DNA from: Wolfiporia cocos
Lineage: Eukaryota > Basidiomycota > Agaricomycetes > Polyporales > Phaeolaceae
NCBI GenBank assembly: GCA_029448655.1
Contig: JACCLO010000011.1
Coordinates: 1,922,001-1,986,000 of the forward strand
Length of the DNA stretch: 64,000 nucleotides
Direction of reading: 5' to 3'
Shown here: in pieces, positions 46,521-59,900 of the stretch
Numbering within the stretch: position 1 is the first letter of the stretch
Layout: every line of letters starts with the position of its first letter
Made by a program: the position numbers and the translations under genes
Notes under the pieces: generated by a model
Database searches by the model: none
Told to the model about the DNA's origin: nothing
Seen by the model: only the letters and a program-made list of their open reading frames with translations

Positions 46521-48028
46521 TTACGGCTTTTCTTGCACTTCATGCTCAAGCCAATCCCATAGACGCGCACCAAGCTCGTCATCATATGCCTCGGGCCTAC
46601 ATGTCCCCACACGAGCCGTTGGGATAAGGTACTAGCATCGTGAACGAATGTCAGTACCTGGGCGTAGCAGAACGCCCGACAGGATGCGCTCACCTTTCCG
46701 TTGTGATGTATCGCCTCGGGCATCGTACCTGCCCAAAGCTGTGTGAGAGCACCAAAGGGAGTGGGCCGAAGTAGGGCCCAAAACTGGCAGATGGTGAGAA
46801 TCCGACGTCGGCGCATACATCACGAGGAAGAACACGTACCACAATCTCGAGCAGGATTGCTTTGATACCTGTAGAGAATTCTTCCTTGGCGTGACGTTGA
46901 AGATCAGTTCTAATGCTGCCTATTAGCGGAATCAAACGACGTCAGCGTAACGAGTCCTGCGAGACTTGAATGCCAACAGCGATAATCACCCGGATCGACC
47001 GACATCGAGATGATCCCTTGATCTGCGTAACGCTTGGCGAGTTGACGGGCGACAATCACATTCGCCTATTGACCGTGCACGATGAACGTAAACAACGTGA
47101 CAATATATTCAGGGGCGACACATACTAGTTTGCTCTGCCCATACATAGCTCTTGTCGATCCTACCCTGCGCACTGGACCGTCCTTCAGGGTATCCCAATT
47201 GATAAAACCACTCATAGCTGCAGCCGAGGAGGTAGTGATAATGCGTGCATGGTGGTCTGGAGAGGTCCGCTTCCCGGCGATAAGGGCCGGCACGAGCAGT
47301 TGAGTGAAAAGATGATGGCCTTTGGGATGTCGGCGATGAATAATTTACAGAAAATGGTGGATAGCGGAACGAACCGACTACATTTGTCCCGAATTGCATG
47401 TCGTATCCATCCTTCGTGACCATTTCAATGGGAGGGACCATTACGCCTCTTAAGCGTCACATTAGGGCCAGTGCAGACGCCGAGATAGGGTAGGACCATA
47501 CGCGTTATTAAACAAAGCATGCAGCTCGCTTTCCTTGCTGTTCACGAGAATTAGTCGTGATGAGCCAGACAAAAAGGCAGTGAGGTACCTCAGGAACTCC
47601 TTTGCGGCCCTTCGGACGGATGAGAGGTCGCTCAAGTCCATTTCAAGGAAAATAGCCGCCTTTCCTGTCTCTTCCTTAAGACGCTTTATGGCTTCGTCTG
47701 CTTTCTCCTTGCTACGTGATGCCATGTAGACCTTGGCATTGTGCTGAAGGAGCGCCTTCACGTTCGTTGAGCGTGCATACAATGGCCCACGACTACACAA
47801 TCAATGTTACCTTGATTGTCTCCCGGCCTATTCCCACATTGCCTCCTACATGACGGAAAGTGTAACACTATCACGGCCGGCAATGAATATTAAGAACGTG
47901 AACACACCCGTGACGATCATGACTTGACCCGTCAGATCAGGGATTTGGTCCACGGTAAAATTTCCCCAAGGAAAAAACACGCGCCACATTATCAGCATAG
48001 AATACCAAAGCTCGTGCAGAAAAGCCAT
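46521..48028 (-). CDS. Short-chain dehydrogenase/reductase, copy C
   Basis: The third SDR paralogue, on the opposite strand. It starts [15 protein letters not shown], like copy B. Motifs are TGGNVGIG across intron 1, [17 protein letters not shown] and a catalytic segment MYGQSK in which Tyr and Lys are kept. The ending YLIPTARVG ... [13 protein letters not shown] stops at TAA (46521-46523). Intron 2 uses GT (AAG|GTAACA). All ten exons join in frame, so it looks functional. An inverted third copy beyond the Stealth gene suggests a local inversion or an inverted duplication. Confidence 0.9.
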
Positions 48029-48850
48029 TGACACAAGTGCGTTAGATAACAAAGTCCCAAGGTTGTGTTTAGAATTGTAGGATGATGTCAAGTGCAGTCC
48101 AGCAGATAATACGGCGGTGCGGTGCTGCAATGAGCCTCGCCCCACGCCCATTATATAGCCGCAACGGAGTACATTATAAGACAAATCTTGCGGCGAGGCC
48201 TAGTGCCGGAAGGTGACGCAAGTCAGGCCCCGACACGCGCTTATGAACCGGGAATTACGAGAGCCACACCCGCTCCGAGCAAGAGTCCCGGGCGGACACA
48301 CGCCGCAAAGTAAACGGTAGAAGCCGACGGAGTTTGGATATCTGAAGGTTCCTCGCCATGTTCACTATTGACAGCTTTCAAGGATCGCCAGCTCAGATAT
48401 TAGATAGTAGACTATATAGCAGTGTGCCCGCGAGCGCTTGCATCAAAACCAACAAGTTAAGAGTGTCTTTTCAGCTCTGGACGGAGATAGATCCCGCACC
48501 AGCATACAGCACACGGACATTCATTATATTTGATACTGTAAGCGAACTTCTGAAAAGCAGGTAGCTAATTTTGATTTTTGTCTGTTCGGATATACTTCGC
48601 GGGCCAATCAAGTTCGATTGTGTTATCGATCACAAGGTCTGAGACGCCACGGTGCAACTTTTGGTACGCGACCCACAATTTGAGCAGTGTTGCAGCTGAT
48701 CCTCGCCCTGGGGCTCATCGGCCAGTGACCAACGCAACACATTGACATTACAATAGATATATTATCAGATGGTCCGTCAGTCTCCTCACATTGGTAACAG
48801 GTTGCGACCGTCTAATCGTCAATACATAACAGATCACGACATCAACAACA
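48029..48850. other. Intergenic region
   Basis: The divergent 5' flank of SDR copy C and the second F-box gene. No gene recognised. Confidence 0.5.
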
Positions 48851-50714
48851 ATGTCTGTGACGGGGCTGAATACACGCTTGGAGAGCTTGGAGGACGCAGT
48901 GGAAGGACTGCGCTCTCTTGCAGAAGGGGTCCTCGGAGCCAGCGCTACCGTGACTCAGTGAGCCACAGATATGCCTTCATTCTCATGGTACGCGAGAGCA
49001 TAACAGATTGCATAGTGACTATCGTTCTGACGGGGCGCTCTATATGAATCGCATGGAGGCCGCAGCGAAGGAGATTGGTGCAGCTCTCACATGCATTCAC
49101 CAAGCACGCAATACTCTTTGCCCTGTAAATCGCCTCCCTCCGGAGCTGCTTGGCAAGATTTTTGCCCAAATGGTAGCAGACCATCTAGGTACTCTGCTTC
49201 GAACTGGATGGCAAATATATGAACACGAGAGATACGTACTATCTATCCGACTCACGTGTAGACTCTGGAATACCGTTGTTCTTTCAACTCCTGCGGTATG
49301 GTCCTCAATCAGCGTGGACCATACCATGTCTCTGGGACCGCTTTCCACAAAGCTCAGACGCTCGGGTATCCTTCCACTCCATCTGCTGCTGGATCAACCT
49401 ACCCAGAATCACCTCAGCTGTCTTACCTCCCAACTTCATCGCTTACAGGGACTGTGTGTACAATGCGACATTGACTATCTCATGGAACCTTTCTTTCAGC
49501 AGCCCGTGCCAACATTACAGATGCTAGACCTGCAGATCGTGGAGCCGAAAATCTTGATTCACACAGATCTACATACAGCCATGATGCCTCAGCTGTTTGA
49601 CGGACAAATGCCACAGCTTTCGCGATTACATCTGACCGGCTCCTATCCTTGGTTGTGCAAGTTTGGTCCAAATCTGACCTATCTACGCATCGATAATTCT
49701 TTGACCACACTTCAAACAAGCACAACAGCATTCCTTGACTTCCTCGAGTCATGCCCCAAGCTCGTAGAGTTGATCTTGCATATAGCCGGACCCTGTGCTG
49801 AAGTTGACATGCACTCATCCCCTCGCTCAGTCTCTCTTCCAGAGTTGACAAACCTTCGCTTGCACAATGTTCCTTGTGACACTGGGGCTTGTGCTCTCAG
49901 GCATCTTCATCTACCTGCTGTTTCTACGATTTGCTTGACAGATATAATAGGTCTCACGAGCGCTGATGACCTTGTGTATATCGCCGATGCCAACTCACTC
50001 AATATCTGCAATTCCCTGGCAGACCCACGCTCTCTTTCTCTCTGGGTCATAGATAACATGTTCACGATCGCGTGCGGGGACGACACATCAGACGAAGCAT
50101 CTCAGGTCCGCCTTCACTTTTCCACAGACACGGAAACGTACGACGACCAACATCAAGAAGACCCCGACCCGTTCGCTCTAAACTTAGTCTTACCAAAGGA
50201 GGAGATTATACATGCACTACCGCAGATGCTAGTTGTGTCCAATGTGACCACGTTGCATCTCTTTCGCTTACATCCCCTCGATAGCAAGGACATTTTGCTC
50301 CACTTGATCGACGCAATGCCCTCAGTGGAGCGATTTGCATTCTTCCTCTCTGAGATCCAGGCAGAACGCGACTATTGGCACTCGTGCTTGTCGTGCAAGA
50401 ATGTCACCACTTTCCCATGCCTGCGCACGCTACACATCCTCGAAGGTTTTAGGCCACATCGAGAGTGGAAGCCAACATGGATCTTCGCACTTGCCCTCAG
50501 CCGTGCAAAGCACGGTCATCGACTCGGAACTCTCAGGAGCACAATGGTCGGAGTGCCTCCGGATCAAAGCAGCCAACACACAAAGTGGAATTCCCTCGCC
50601 CATAGATTCCAAGGAAAGAAGGTCAAGGGGTTCGTGAATGAAGTGCTCTTCGACACGGATCCAGATGATCCCACGGAGCTACTTGAACCTGCTCCCCTAT
50701 TTGATTGTGAGTAG
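48851..50714 (+). CDS. F-box protein with leucine-rich C-terminal region
   Basis: Two exons (48851-48957 and 49007-50714; 1,815 nt, 604 residues). Exon 1 is a short leucine heptad-like leader (LNTRLESLEDAVEGLRSLAEG). The F-box follows at about residues 65-115 (NRLPPELLGKIFAQM ... LSIRLTCRLWNTVVLSTPAVW), typical of the large agaricomycete F-box family. The remainder has irregular leucine-rich repeats (MPQLSRLHLTG, CPKLVELILHI, FPCLRTLHILEG), the likely substrate-binding part of an SCF ligase. A GTGAGT donor overlaps the final codons (50709); splicing there would end the protein two residues earlier, with no other effect. The gene looks intact. Confidence 0.88.
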
Positions 50715-50963
50715 AACGAGGTCATGGGCATGCGTACTAGATATCTCAGCACAATACAGAGCAAAACGATTCTGCATCAGAACAAAGATCTCATACGTCG
50801 TATGCGGACACTCAACAGGGACATGTGGTGTATTCATGCCAATGCTACGATCCCCGCTACAGGATCATGTAAACAGCATCGCGCGGCTCAGGTGGAGCGA
50901 AACCACTTGTACAACTATGCAAAAGGCCCTCCGGCTTTGTGTCCCGGTCAGCGCCGTCTGACG

Positions 50964-53900
50964 TCACTTCCGGAATGTCCGCGAGACGTTACCACTCTTC
51001 GGTTGGCTGTGAGCTTTCGGAGGTGCAGGGAAATCGCCATAATGGTACGCGGCCGTCCCTACAGATACATAGAGCGTGGGTACGCGCAGGGCGTGATATT
51101 GGTAACAATCTCACCTTTGTTCTTCTTGTGCCTTTTCTTCCGCGCGCCGCTGTCCTCCTGCTCTGGTTCTGAACCCTCGTCGAGAATGTTCGATGCCGCA
51201 CCATAGTCGAATGGCTCGACTGCGACTTCCTGTGAATCTGTTCCGTCCTTGCCTTTTTGAACGGCGCCCTTGTGTGCCCGCTTCCGCTTTTTCTGCCGGG
51301 CTTGCCCCACCACGACAATTGAGTCATCAATGATCTCTGTTGGAGCCTGCTGGCGCTGAGCGGCTGGTACAAACGGAATCTCAACGGCATCTGTGAGTGT
51401 AAGATTGTCTGCGGGCATGTCCCGAGCGGGTGTAACTGAGGAGGACTCCGAGGTGGACATAACAGCAGGCTGGACTATCGGTGCAGAGGGTGCAATCACC
51501 AGCGAGGCACGAATCCGATCAACAACCTCACGGAAGCGGTCTTTCTGTGATGGAACCTCTAATTTAGACTTCTCGTTGGTCAGCAGGCATGATGCATGAT
51601 ATGAGCGTGACCGAAGTACTTACAGTTGACATACTGTTACGCTCTCCGAACAAGGCGCTTCGCGATGCAGCGTACGACGTCACTTCCTTGATATCCACTT
51701 TTATCACCAAGGATGCTCCAAAGAGGGCTGACGACGCAGCAGCTGAAGGTCTGGACACTAAGGGGGCGTGACGTTGAGCAGGTCGAGACAATCGACGAGA
51801 CTAATACTTACCGTGCGACCAGAGCGACGTGAGCTTGCTCCCACTCGCTGAGCTCGATGCAGGCTCAGCAGTCTCCTCAGCTCGCACTGCATCGATAACT
51901 GAGGTGGATGCCTCCGCTACTGGTACGTCAGCCACCTGTACCGACTGTGATGGGATAACTACGTCTGCGGTGGGATGGCTATCGGATTTGCCACGCTCCT
52001 GCTTAATCGCATCCTGAATCGCGTCAAATAGCTCTTTCGAACGTCGCCTTATAACTTGAGGTACAGGGCGGAAGATCGAAAGCAAGGCGGCCATGTCAGC
52101 GGGAGGACGCTCCGCAAGGACAAAGAGATAGTGGTCCGGGAGAACATAACTACACGGGTGTCAAACTCGTCGTCAGAACATCTAAACGGGCAAATAGTAA
52201 TGGTATCAAACACACCGTGTACTCTCGTCTTCTTCCCGCGCAACGCGATCGCGCCAAGCGTGTACGCATCGGTACACTGCGCGCTGCACGGCGTAAACTC
52301 CACTTGTAGTCGAGCCGGCCATCAATGCCCCCTTGTTCCATTTCCGTGCGAGCGTGTTCCATCCGCCGAATCCGCTACCCCCCTCTGCGTCGTAAATCCT
52401 TTTTTCGTATACATGCAATGCAGTCTCTTCCGATCGCGAGAGTACTTCGCGTACGAGAGCGTGAGTAGACTGAGAGGCAGACGGTGATGGCGGACGCGAG
52501 TTCGTTGGGGTCTGTGGGCTAGATTGGGCGCGGTCCAAAAGCGCGTTCCGGAGGTTATCATAGATGTAGAGCAGAAAGTGTGTATCCGACCGCGCGTATG
52601 TCAGCATTTCCTCTGGTAATGGTCTGTACGCCTGGTGTCAGAGATGTTGAGCAGGTATTCAGGAGCCAGATGACCTTATACGCCAGTCGGCAAGCTGATA
52701 CCGCTTGTCAGCGGTAAAGTCACAATACATTTCCAACAAAGTTGCCAGGCTATGCCGGGGGAAGTCTGACAGTCACATCAGCGAGGGAGAAGGACGCAAT
52801 CGGAACTCGTGCATACCCAAAACCTTTGATGCATGATATGTATCGAACAAATTGACAATGTACAAGTTGAAATCTTGCTGTAACCACACGATATCACTTT
52901 CTGCGCCATGCAGTACCTTGACGATATCCGGGTCAGTGAATACTTCGTTCAATGCCTCCAATTCCTCCCGAATAGCGAGTGTGTCTACTACCCAGTCCTC
53001 GTCTCGAGTGCTCAGCTGCATGAGACAGACAAAGCCACTGAACGTGCGGTAGCTATGATGTTCCAGGTCTACGGCAATCTCTCTTGCCTTTCGTAATTTC
53101 TCGAGCATTGCAGCAAAAGAGTCCGAATCAGTGACCCAAGTGAATGGCGTTTCGGAGAATGGTCGTGGCGAGATAGGCGGGGAGGACATGAACATCCGCG
53201 GAGGGTAGGAGATGTGCCTGATCTCGTAGCGGTAGGGATGTAGACTGGAGTCGACATCGATAAGCGTGTGCTTTTATACCGTGGGCGGTACATACGGCAA
53301 CGTTCCAGACAGATTATCTTCACTATCATCTTCCCGCAAGTTGTAGCCCAATGGAACTTGTGCGTTATACTTGTGGCGCAGTGTAGGTTGCCAGATTGTA
53401 TGACTACTATTGTCTGCTTTCCGTTGGAAGCTAAGTTGAGGTTTGGGAATATGAGAAGCGTGCTGAAGTGAAGGGTCCAATCGACCCTGCGATGCAGACG
53501 TTTTCTTCGACTAGCGAGGAACGTCATGTAGTGAATCAACACAGTGAATGCTGATCGTTACCTTTTGAACAGGGTTTACAGTGATGGCTGGAGGCTTTAA
53601 GCGACCAAGAGATTCATCGAGACAGATGTCCTAGAGGGTGGTTCAGATGTAAATCACCCGCCCACTACTGAGCAGTACTACGGAGGAGTAACAGCATGCC
53701 TCACAGCTCGCTCGAGTAATTGGTCCATGGAGTCAACAACTAGCGCGTGGAAATTGTCCACGACATCATCCTCAGTCTCGAGTCTTGCTTTACCTTTTCC
53801 CCTCGAGCTCGAAGAGGTATCGGCAGTTGCAGCCAGGTCCAAGAGACGGTTGGCGAGAGAGAGCACGCGAGAAGAGCATCCCTCGATGTCCCTGCCAAAG

Positions 53901-54046
53901 GTCCGGTCGACAGAGCGGTGGAACGAGATATCAGAGGGGAGCTGGACAGCGGATTTCGTCGCCTGAAGCGCAGCGCCCTGCAGAGCAGTATTGTATTCGT
54001 TAAATCCTGCAGGTGAAAGCCCAGGTGCAGAAGATGTCTCGGCCAT
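50964..54046 (-). CDS. RRP6: Exosome 3'-5' exoribonuclease Rrp6 (EXOSC10)
   Basis: The nuclear exosome's distributive exonuclease, acting on rRNA, snoRNA and aberrant transcripts. The N-terminal exon (53.7-54.05 kb) is the Rrp47-binding PMC2NT domain ([36 protein letters not shown]). The DEDD domain follows with [10 protein letters not shown] (Asp, Glu), [14 protein letters not shown] and YARSDTHF (Tyr, Asp). Next is the HRDC region ([12 protein letters not shown]), then a Lys/Arg-rich tail with the C-terminal motif [16 protein letters not shown] last exon ends [11 protein letters not shown]. An apparent in-frame TAA near 53277 is inside a normal 51-nt intron (GTATGT...CCAG), and a 55-nt intron restores DWRIRPLPEEM. 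The gene looks intact. It shares a divergent promoter with the DHHC gene. Confidence 0.93.
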
Positions 54047-54397
54047 GATTCTGCTTCAGCGTCTCTGTGGACTTCACGAGATGATCCTGACAGAGGAGAC
54101 AAGGTGGCACTCAGACGACGAGCGAGCAGCCTTGATGCAGGCCTTCAAGCTTCAAGACGGATTTTCGAATGCGGACCAGGAAAGCGGTTCCCACGACGGA
54201 CACCAAGCGCCCAGACTGCCGTCGAGTTGTCCGGTTACCTCAGACACCCGGCCGATCACTTTACGGCCACTGCAACGCTCTCTGGGATTTGCTACAAGTG
54301 TGCGCTCGGCCGCAGCGGGCCAGGTCATGCACGGGCACCTATACCCCTCTGTACAGAGGCTTTGATCAGCCCTTTCCTCCTATTCTCCTTGTTTAAT
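54047..54397. promoter_or_regulatory. Putative bidirectional promoter, RRP6 / DHHC gene
   Basis: 351 bp separate the two divergent start codons, so both promoters must lie within this short stretch. No clear TATA box was seen in either direction. Confidence 0.5.
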
Positions 54398-55854
54398 ATG
54401 TCGACAGCACGCAAAGGTCCCTTGCTTGCGCCACCCGCTGACCCGCCGCCAAGGCCAGTCCGCTGGGATGACGATGAAGACGACGACGTGGAACCACCCA
54501 AGCGCAAAGCTTGGTACAGCTACTTGCCACTCCTTGGTGTGTTGTCTGTCACTCGAATTGTACGCGTTGAGCTGATACCACCGCCTCTTGCAGCGGCTGT
54601 GATTCTCATGTTACTCCCACACCCATCGCTGCTGATCGTTCTCGTGAACTATCACCTACTTGTTCTAAACTCCCCTGCACAATTTCTCACTCACCTTGCG
54701 ATCACATACACCCTGACTTTCCTCGCGTTTTCTTCACTAATTCTAATACTGGCACGGGATCCGGGCCCTGTCGATGCCGACAAGGCACCAGAAACAACAG
54801 CCGGCAGCTTGGACGACATGGACTTCATGCAGGCACTCCTCGCGACAGAGGACCTTGAGCCACAAACGCGAGCACCTGGAAGATGGTGTAAAAAGTGCGC
54901 TGCATCGAAGCCAGAGCGTACACATCACTGCAGCACGTGTGGACGCTGTGTTTTGAAAATGGGTAGGTGTCTGCCACTTCGATTTAATCGGCAGAGATCA
55001 ATACACTCGCGTAGATCACCACTGCTTCTGGCTTGGTGACAGGTGCATCGTAAGTTGCACTATGTCCTGTATCAATGTTGATACTCATCAGATTTTGCAG
55101 GGCCATAGGACCTATTCTGCATTCATACACCTCTTGACGTGTATCACACTGCTTTCGGTATACGTAGCTGCCCTCTGTGTGGAGGCAGTCTACTTTGCCT
55201 TCACGAACCCACTAGCGATTGTATGTCAACTCAGGGTTCATCTTCAGCGTCCATTGTCTGATCCAGAGCATTGTAGGACGAGAACACTCCATTGCATGAC
55301 ATATACCTCGCGTTCTATGGAATCATCATGACACTCGTTTTTGGCTCCTTCTGGATATACCATCTATATCTTGTCACGTAAGCTACCGTCCGCCGTCGTC
55401 TGCGGATACAATTGACTTGTGTTTCCACGGCAGCACGAATCAGACAACTCTCGAACATCTCTCACCATACCTCCTTCTCCGGCATCTCCCGCCGCTTCCC
55501 GAGCAGACGGATCAGTCGCACTTTCTCTCTAACCCACCGCTCGAACATGAGCTCTCGTACGCACAACGTCGTGTCGTGCGTGAGGCACATTTCCATCTGA
55601 GGATATACGACGTTGGCTGGAGGAAAAATTGGGGCCAGGTGGTGGGCTGGGATCGGCCGTGGGGATGGCTGCATCGCCTCACGGTGGGTGGTGGAGGGTA
55701 AGTGCAGCGTCGGTTGGGCACCATGCGCGTTGCACTGACATGCAATTGGGTCCACAGAAAGGGTGACGGACGGACATTCCCCCACAATCCCCGCGCGGAC
55801 GACTTACTGGCACGGCTCGCTGCTGAGATCGTGGCTGTAGACAAACACGAATAA
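54398..55854 (+). CDS. DHHC-type protein S-palmitoyltransferase
   Basis: A membrane enzyme that attaches palmitate to cysteines of other proteins. The N-terminal tail is acidic (RWDDDEDDDVE). Two membrane segments follow (YLPLLGVLSV with the next hydrophobic run, then THLAITYTLTFLAFSSLILIL), then the cysteine-rich domain CKKCAASKPERTHHCSTCGRC. The catalytic DHHC itself is assembled across an intron (KM|DHHCFWLGDRCIGH). Two further membrane segments come after it (LLTCITLLSVYVAALCVEAV, IIMTLVFGSFWIYHLYLV). The TTLE motif (TTxE family hallmark) and a soluble tail with GWRKNWGQVVGWDRPW complete it. All exons join in frame to TAA at 55852. Which yeast PFA or SWF member it corresponds to is not clear. 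Confidence 0.92.
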
Positions 55855-56962
55855 TCCATGTGGTATTGTTCTTCATGCGTGTAATTGATTGATCGGCAGG
55901 TGCGACACTCAAGGTCATACAATTTAAACCATCTGCCGTACTCGCTGCCCAGATACTTCGCGTGAGAGCCGTGCTACAGTCACTGAGACATCCAAATCCC
56001 TTCTGCTCTCGCCAATCATTCGGCACTGAGTCTGATGACACGGTGCTTGGGAAGAACTTGAAGGTCCCACCTCCGTGATCGCATAACACGCCTCCAGGCA
56101 TAGCTGTTACTAACTGATACGGAGGTCGTTCGGCGTTGGCTATGGTTGCGGCATGACTAATTACATTGATCAATTTCCAAAGGGAGCTGTGATAGCCTGT
56201 TTCTGATACAACCCCTCGCTTGAAGATGTAACAGACATTGTTTGTTCTGAAACTCTCACGCCATTCCTCCGCAGCTCCGAGTTGGAGCGTTATTCCAGAG
56301 CGAGGCAGTTTAAACATCCACACATCCTCGGTGCAGAATGTTTTGGCGTGCCACCGGATATGCGTTCTCTGAAGTTTCCTGTCAAATCGTCATTGCAAAA
56401 TCACTATTGCAATATACCTGGAAGGCCGTCCTTGCTCATGTTGGAAAAAATCTCGCAGGACTCTGTCGGCGCAGACGCTGGCGGGTCACAATGGGCAATC
56501 ACGGGAAGCGCCCATTGTTACCATCACTCCATTCCACATGGAATCGGCAACTGGTCCCCTCATTCTCAGCATGTCAGAATGCTCGCACCAGGAGTCAAGA
56601 CAGTACCCGTTTGAGATGTCACCTGGCAAAGGTGATGGAACCAGTGAATGACTTGGAGCGTTTCATCTGAAACGACGTAGGTGCTTTCCTGTAAGTGTCT
56701 GCATGATTCAGCGCTCGCCGGCTCATCTGAGCAGGAGACTGTCAAAAGTTGGCGCTGCATGGTAGCGACCCGCGGCAACGATAGGTCATCCGTTCATCAT
56801 CAGACTCGTTTATGTCATAGCTGCTTACATAATCACCCAGGGCCTACCCTCGGCGCAAGCCCCGCGCAGGTCCCGCGCCCCCCCGAAGTGGGTTATATAC
56901 CGCTCACGCGGCAAATGCTGATTGCTACAACTCCCGCCATTCTGTCGTGCTGTTTCTCTCGA
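55855..56962. other. Intergenic region with TATA box at 56894
   Basis: No gene recognised with confidence. TATATA at 56894-56899 fits transcription of EGT1. Confidence 0.45.
56894..56899 (+). promoter_or_regulatory. Likely EGT1 TATA box
   Basis: TATATA lies 69 bp before the chosen start codon. An earlier in-frame ATG at 56915 would sit only about 20 bp after it, probably at or before the transcript start, which argues for ATG 56963. Confidence 0.5.
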
Positions 56963-59900
56963 ATGACGAATCCCATGGCGTTTGCCACTGCTCCTGCCAA
57001 TATCATCAATGTGCACCGCCCTTCTCAGCCTGTCAGTACCTGTGCAGGCGATATCCGCGATGAGATCATCGCCGGGCTGTCGCAAGCGTCAGGAGAGAAG
57101 TCGTTGCCGACGATGCTGCTGTACGATGAGCGCGGTCTGAGATTGTACGATGATATTACCACCAAAGCGCCCGAGTACTACCTCTTCCCTGCCGAGGAAG
57201 AGATCCTGAAGAATAATGCTCTCGATATTGTGCGTCTCATGCATGCGCACGACGGTGGCCATGTGAAAGCAGAAGTCGTCGTTGTGGAACTTGGCGCTGG
57301 GTGAGTGTTGTATCCGCCAGTCCTTACTCGGTCGATCATCGGGTGTCATGATCGCTGAATCTGAAGATCTCACTTATCTGGATCGTTTGTACATTGTCTC
57401 TCGTGCTTGGTGTTCTCCGTCCCTTTCCACGTGACAAATTATTATCTGGGTGACGAGTGCATGGCTAACATTCATAATCTCCAGTGCTCTGCGAAAGACG
57501 TCGCTCGTTCTCAGTGCCTTGGCGAGTATCATACCGCCGACTTTGCATGAGCCAATCACATACTATGCCCTTGATCTTCAACAACGCGAGCTCCAGCGGA
57601 CCCTGAAGGAGCTCAGCGAATCAGATGTCGGCGCACACCTCTCTGGCAAGATATCGATACGCGGCTTATGCGGGACCTACGATGACGGTCTCAGATTCAT
57701 ACAGGAAGGCGGATTGGAAGGACGGGTCAGCATCGGTCGTCTCTCTGCCAAGGCTTCCATCCCTTACCGGATCGAGCAATCCAACCGAGACATCTCTCCA
57801 AGCTCTGATTCCGACTTGTCGGAGAAAAGTGCCACAAAAACTGTAGAAACACCGTCGTCAACACCCGGCGCGCAACCTCCGCTCCATATCATGTTCCTGG
57901 GCTCTTCCCTTGGGAACTTTGCCCGCGGAGAGGATGCTGCATTCCTACAGTCGCTACCATTGCGACCTGGAATGGGCGATACCCTTTTGCTCGGCATGGA
58001 CCATGATAACGATGCTAAGGAAATCGAAGTCGCATACAGCGACCCTCAAGGCATTACTAAGGAATTTATCATGAACGGCTTGAGGGCTGCAGGTAACGCT
58101 CTCGGTAATGAAGCTTTGTTTAACTTGGCAAAATGGGATTATGTCGGCCAATACAACAAGGAAGAGAGTATGTGCTCACCTTAATCATCATGTCAACAAT
58201 GGCTCACGGACGTCTCTCAGGGCGCCATGAGGCATATTATAGATCGACCTGCGACCAGACTATTGTTGACCCTAAGACGAATTCATCTTTCGACTTTTCC
58301 GCGAACGAGTTAGTCCGTGTGGAGGTGTCTCAGAAGGTGCGTGCCGCAACGGTAACAACGATCGGAGCCTATATTAACTGCCCACCTCTCTAGTACTCTG
58401 AACATGACGCTTTCACTCTGTTCACCGAGGCGAACCTGCGTTCTATCCACCGTTGGATAGACAGCCATGGACGATATTCTCTGTGGCTCCTAGAACGTCC
58501 TCCATTCATGTTCCCTTTGCTGCGTTCACCGTCACTCTCGAGAATCGAGTCGGGTACGGTTGTCGCGAGCGAATACACAGCCTCGCCATTTGGAATGCCC
58601 GCTATTGACGAGTGGAGGGCAATGTGGGCGGCTTGGGATTTTATCACACAGCGCATGATACCGCCGTCGATGTTGTTCCAGAAACCGATCGACCTCCGGC
58701 ATATCTGCCTGTTCTATATTGGCCATATTCCGACGTTCTTGTCGATCCACCTATCAAGGATGCTGAAAGAACCAGATACCGAGCCTGTTGAGTTTAAGGT
58801 GTGTGTTCGTACTGCACGTACAGCGATTCTTGCTGAAGTGTGCTGCAGTATATATTCGAGGTAAAATAAACATGATTGCTCGTAGCTCAGACAGACACGA
58901 CTTACCATCTTCATTGTAGCGAGGGATCGATCCAAACGTTGATGACCCCACGCAATGCCACGTGAGTTCTGTTCAGTGTACACATGTTTAGTTACTTGCC
59001 TCTCACCACATCCTCAGTCTCACTCGGAAGTTCCAACGCTCGAAGAGGATTGGCCCTCACTTCCTAGCATCATGGCCTATCAGTATCGGGTTCGTGAGCG
59101 GGTGTCGAAGCTCTATCGCGACATCGATGCGGGCGCGGTGATTTTGACAAGGAGAATAGCCCGTGTGTTGTTCATGACACTTGAGCATGAGGCATTCCAT
59201 GCGGAGGTATGGGGGGTCCTACTGGAGCATCCACAGTATCCGCTGATGTGCCATCAGACTTTGCTTTATATGCTCTTACAACGTGCTGGAACGGGGACCA
59301 TCCCTCCAGCGGGCTTTAGTCCGCCTCAGTGGCTGGTGCTTGCGAAAGCGTGGGATAATGCCGCTCAGCCCAAGGTTGAGACGGTCACCCTTGGCCCAGA
59401 TACTGTAACTCTTGGGCACGACGACAACGAAGCAGATGACGAGTCACCAGATGTGGCTGCGCATGATTTTGGATGGGACAATGAGCACCCAAGGAGACGC
59501 GTCTATGTTCCCCAATTCAAGATTGCAACGCGCCCGGTTACCAACGGGCAGTTCTACGACTTCTTCGCTGGGGAGGGCAAGGGTGTTGTCAAGTATCCTG
59601 CAAGCTGGATTGAGATTGATGGCCAAACCCATGTAAGTGCGGGTTATCAGCGGAACGATACATGACCTCTCACACGCTCACCGACAGGTTCGCACCTTTT
59701 ACGGGCCAGTACCATTGAAAATTGCGCGCGATTGGCCGGTTGTAACCTCTTATGACAACCTATCGACATACGCTAGCGTCAAGGGCGGACGTATTCCAAC
59801 TGAACCAGAGCTGCGTCTATTTTTCGATATGTTTCAATGCGGTTATGAAGGAGGAGCAAACATTGGATTCCACAATTGGCATCCTGTCCCGTGAGTCATT

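Noticed and set aside
53270..53290. In-frame TAA in RRP6 suggesting a pseudogene
   Set aside because: The stop lies within a normal 51-nt intron with donor GTATGT and acceptor CCAG; splicing restores [14 protein letters not shown].
55679..56323. 214-codon minus-strand open frame
   Set aside because: It overlaps the 3' exon of the DHHC gene, has no motif and an amino-acid make-up unlike the neighbouring genes.
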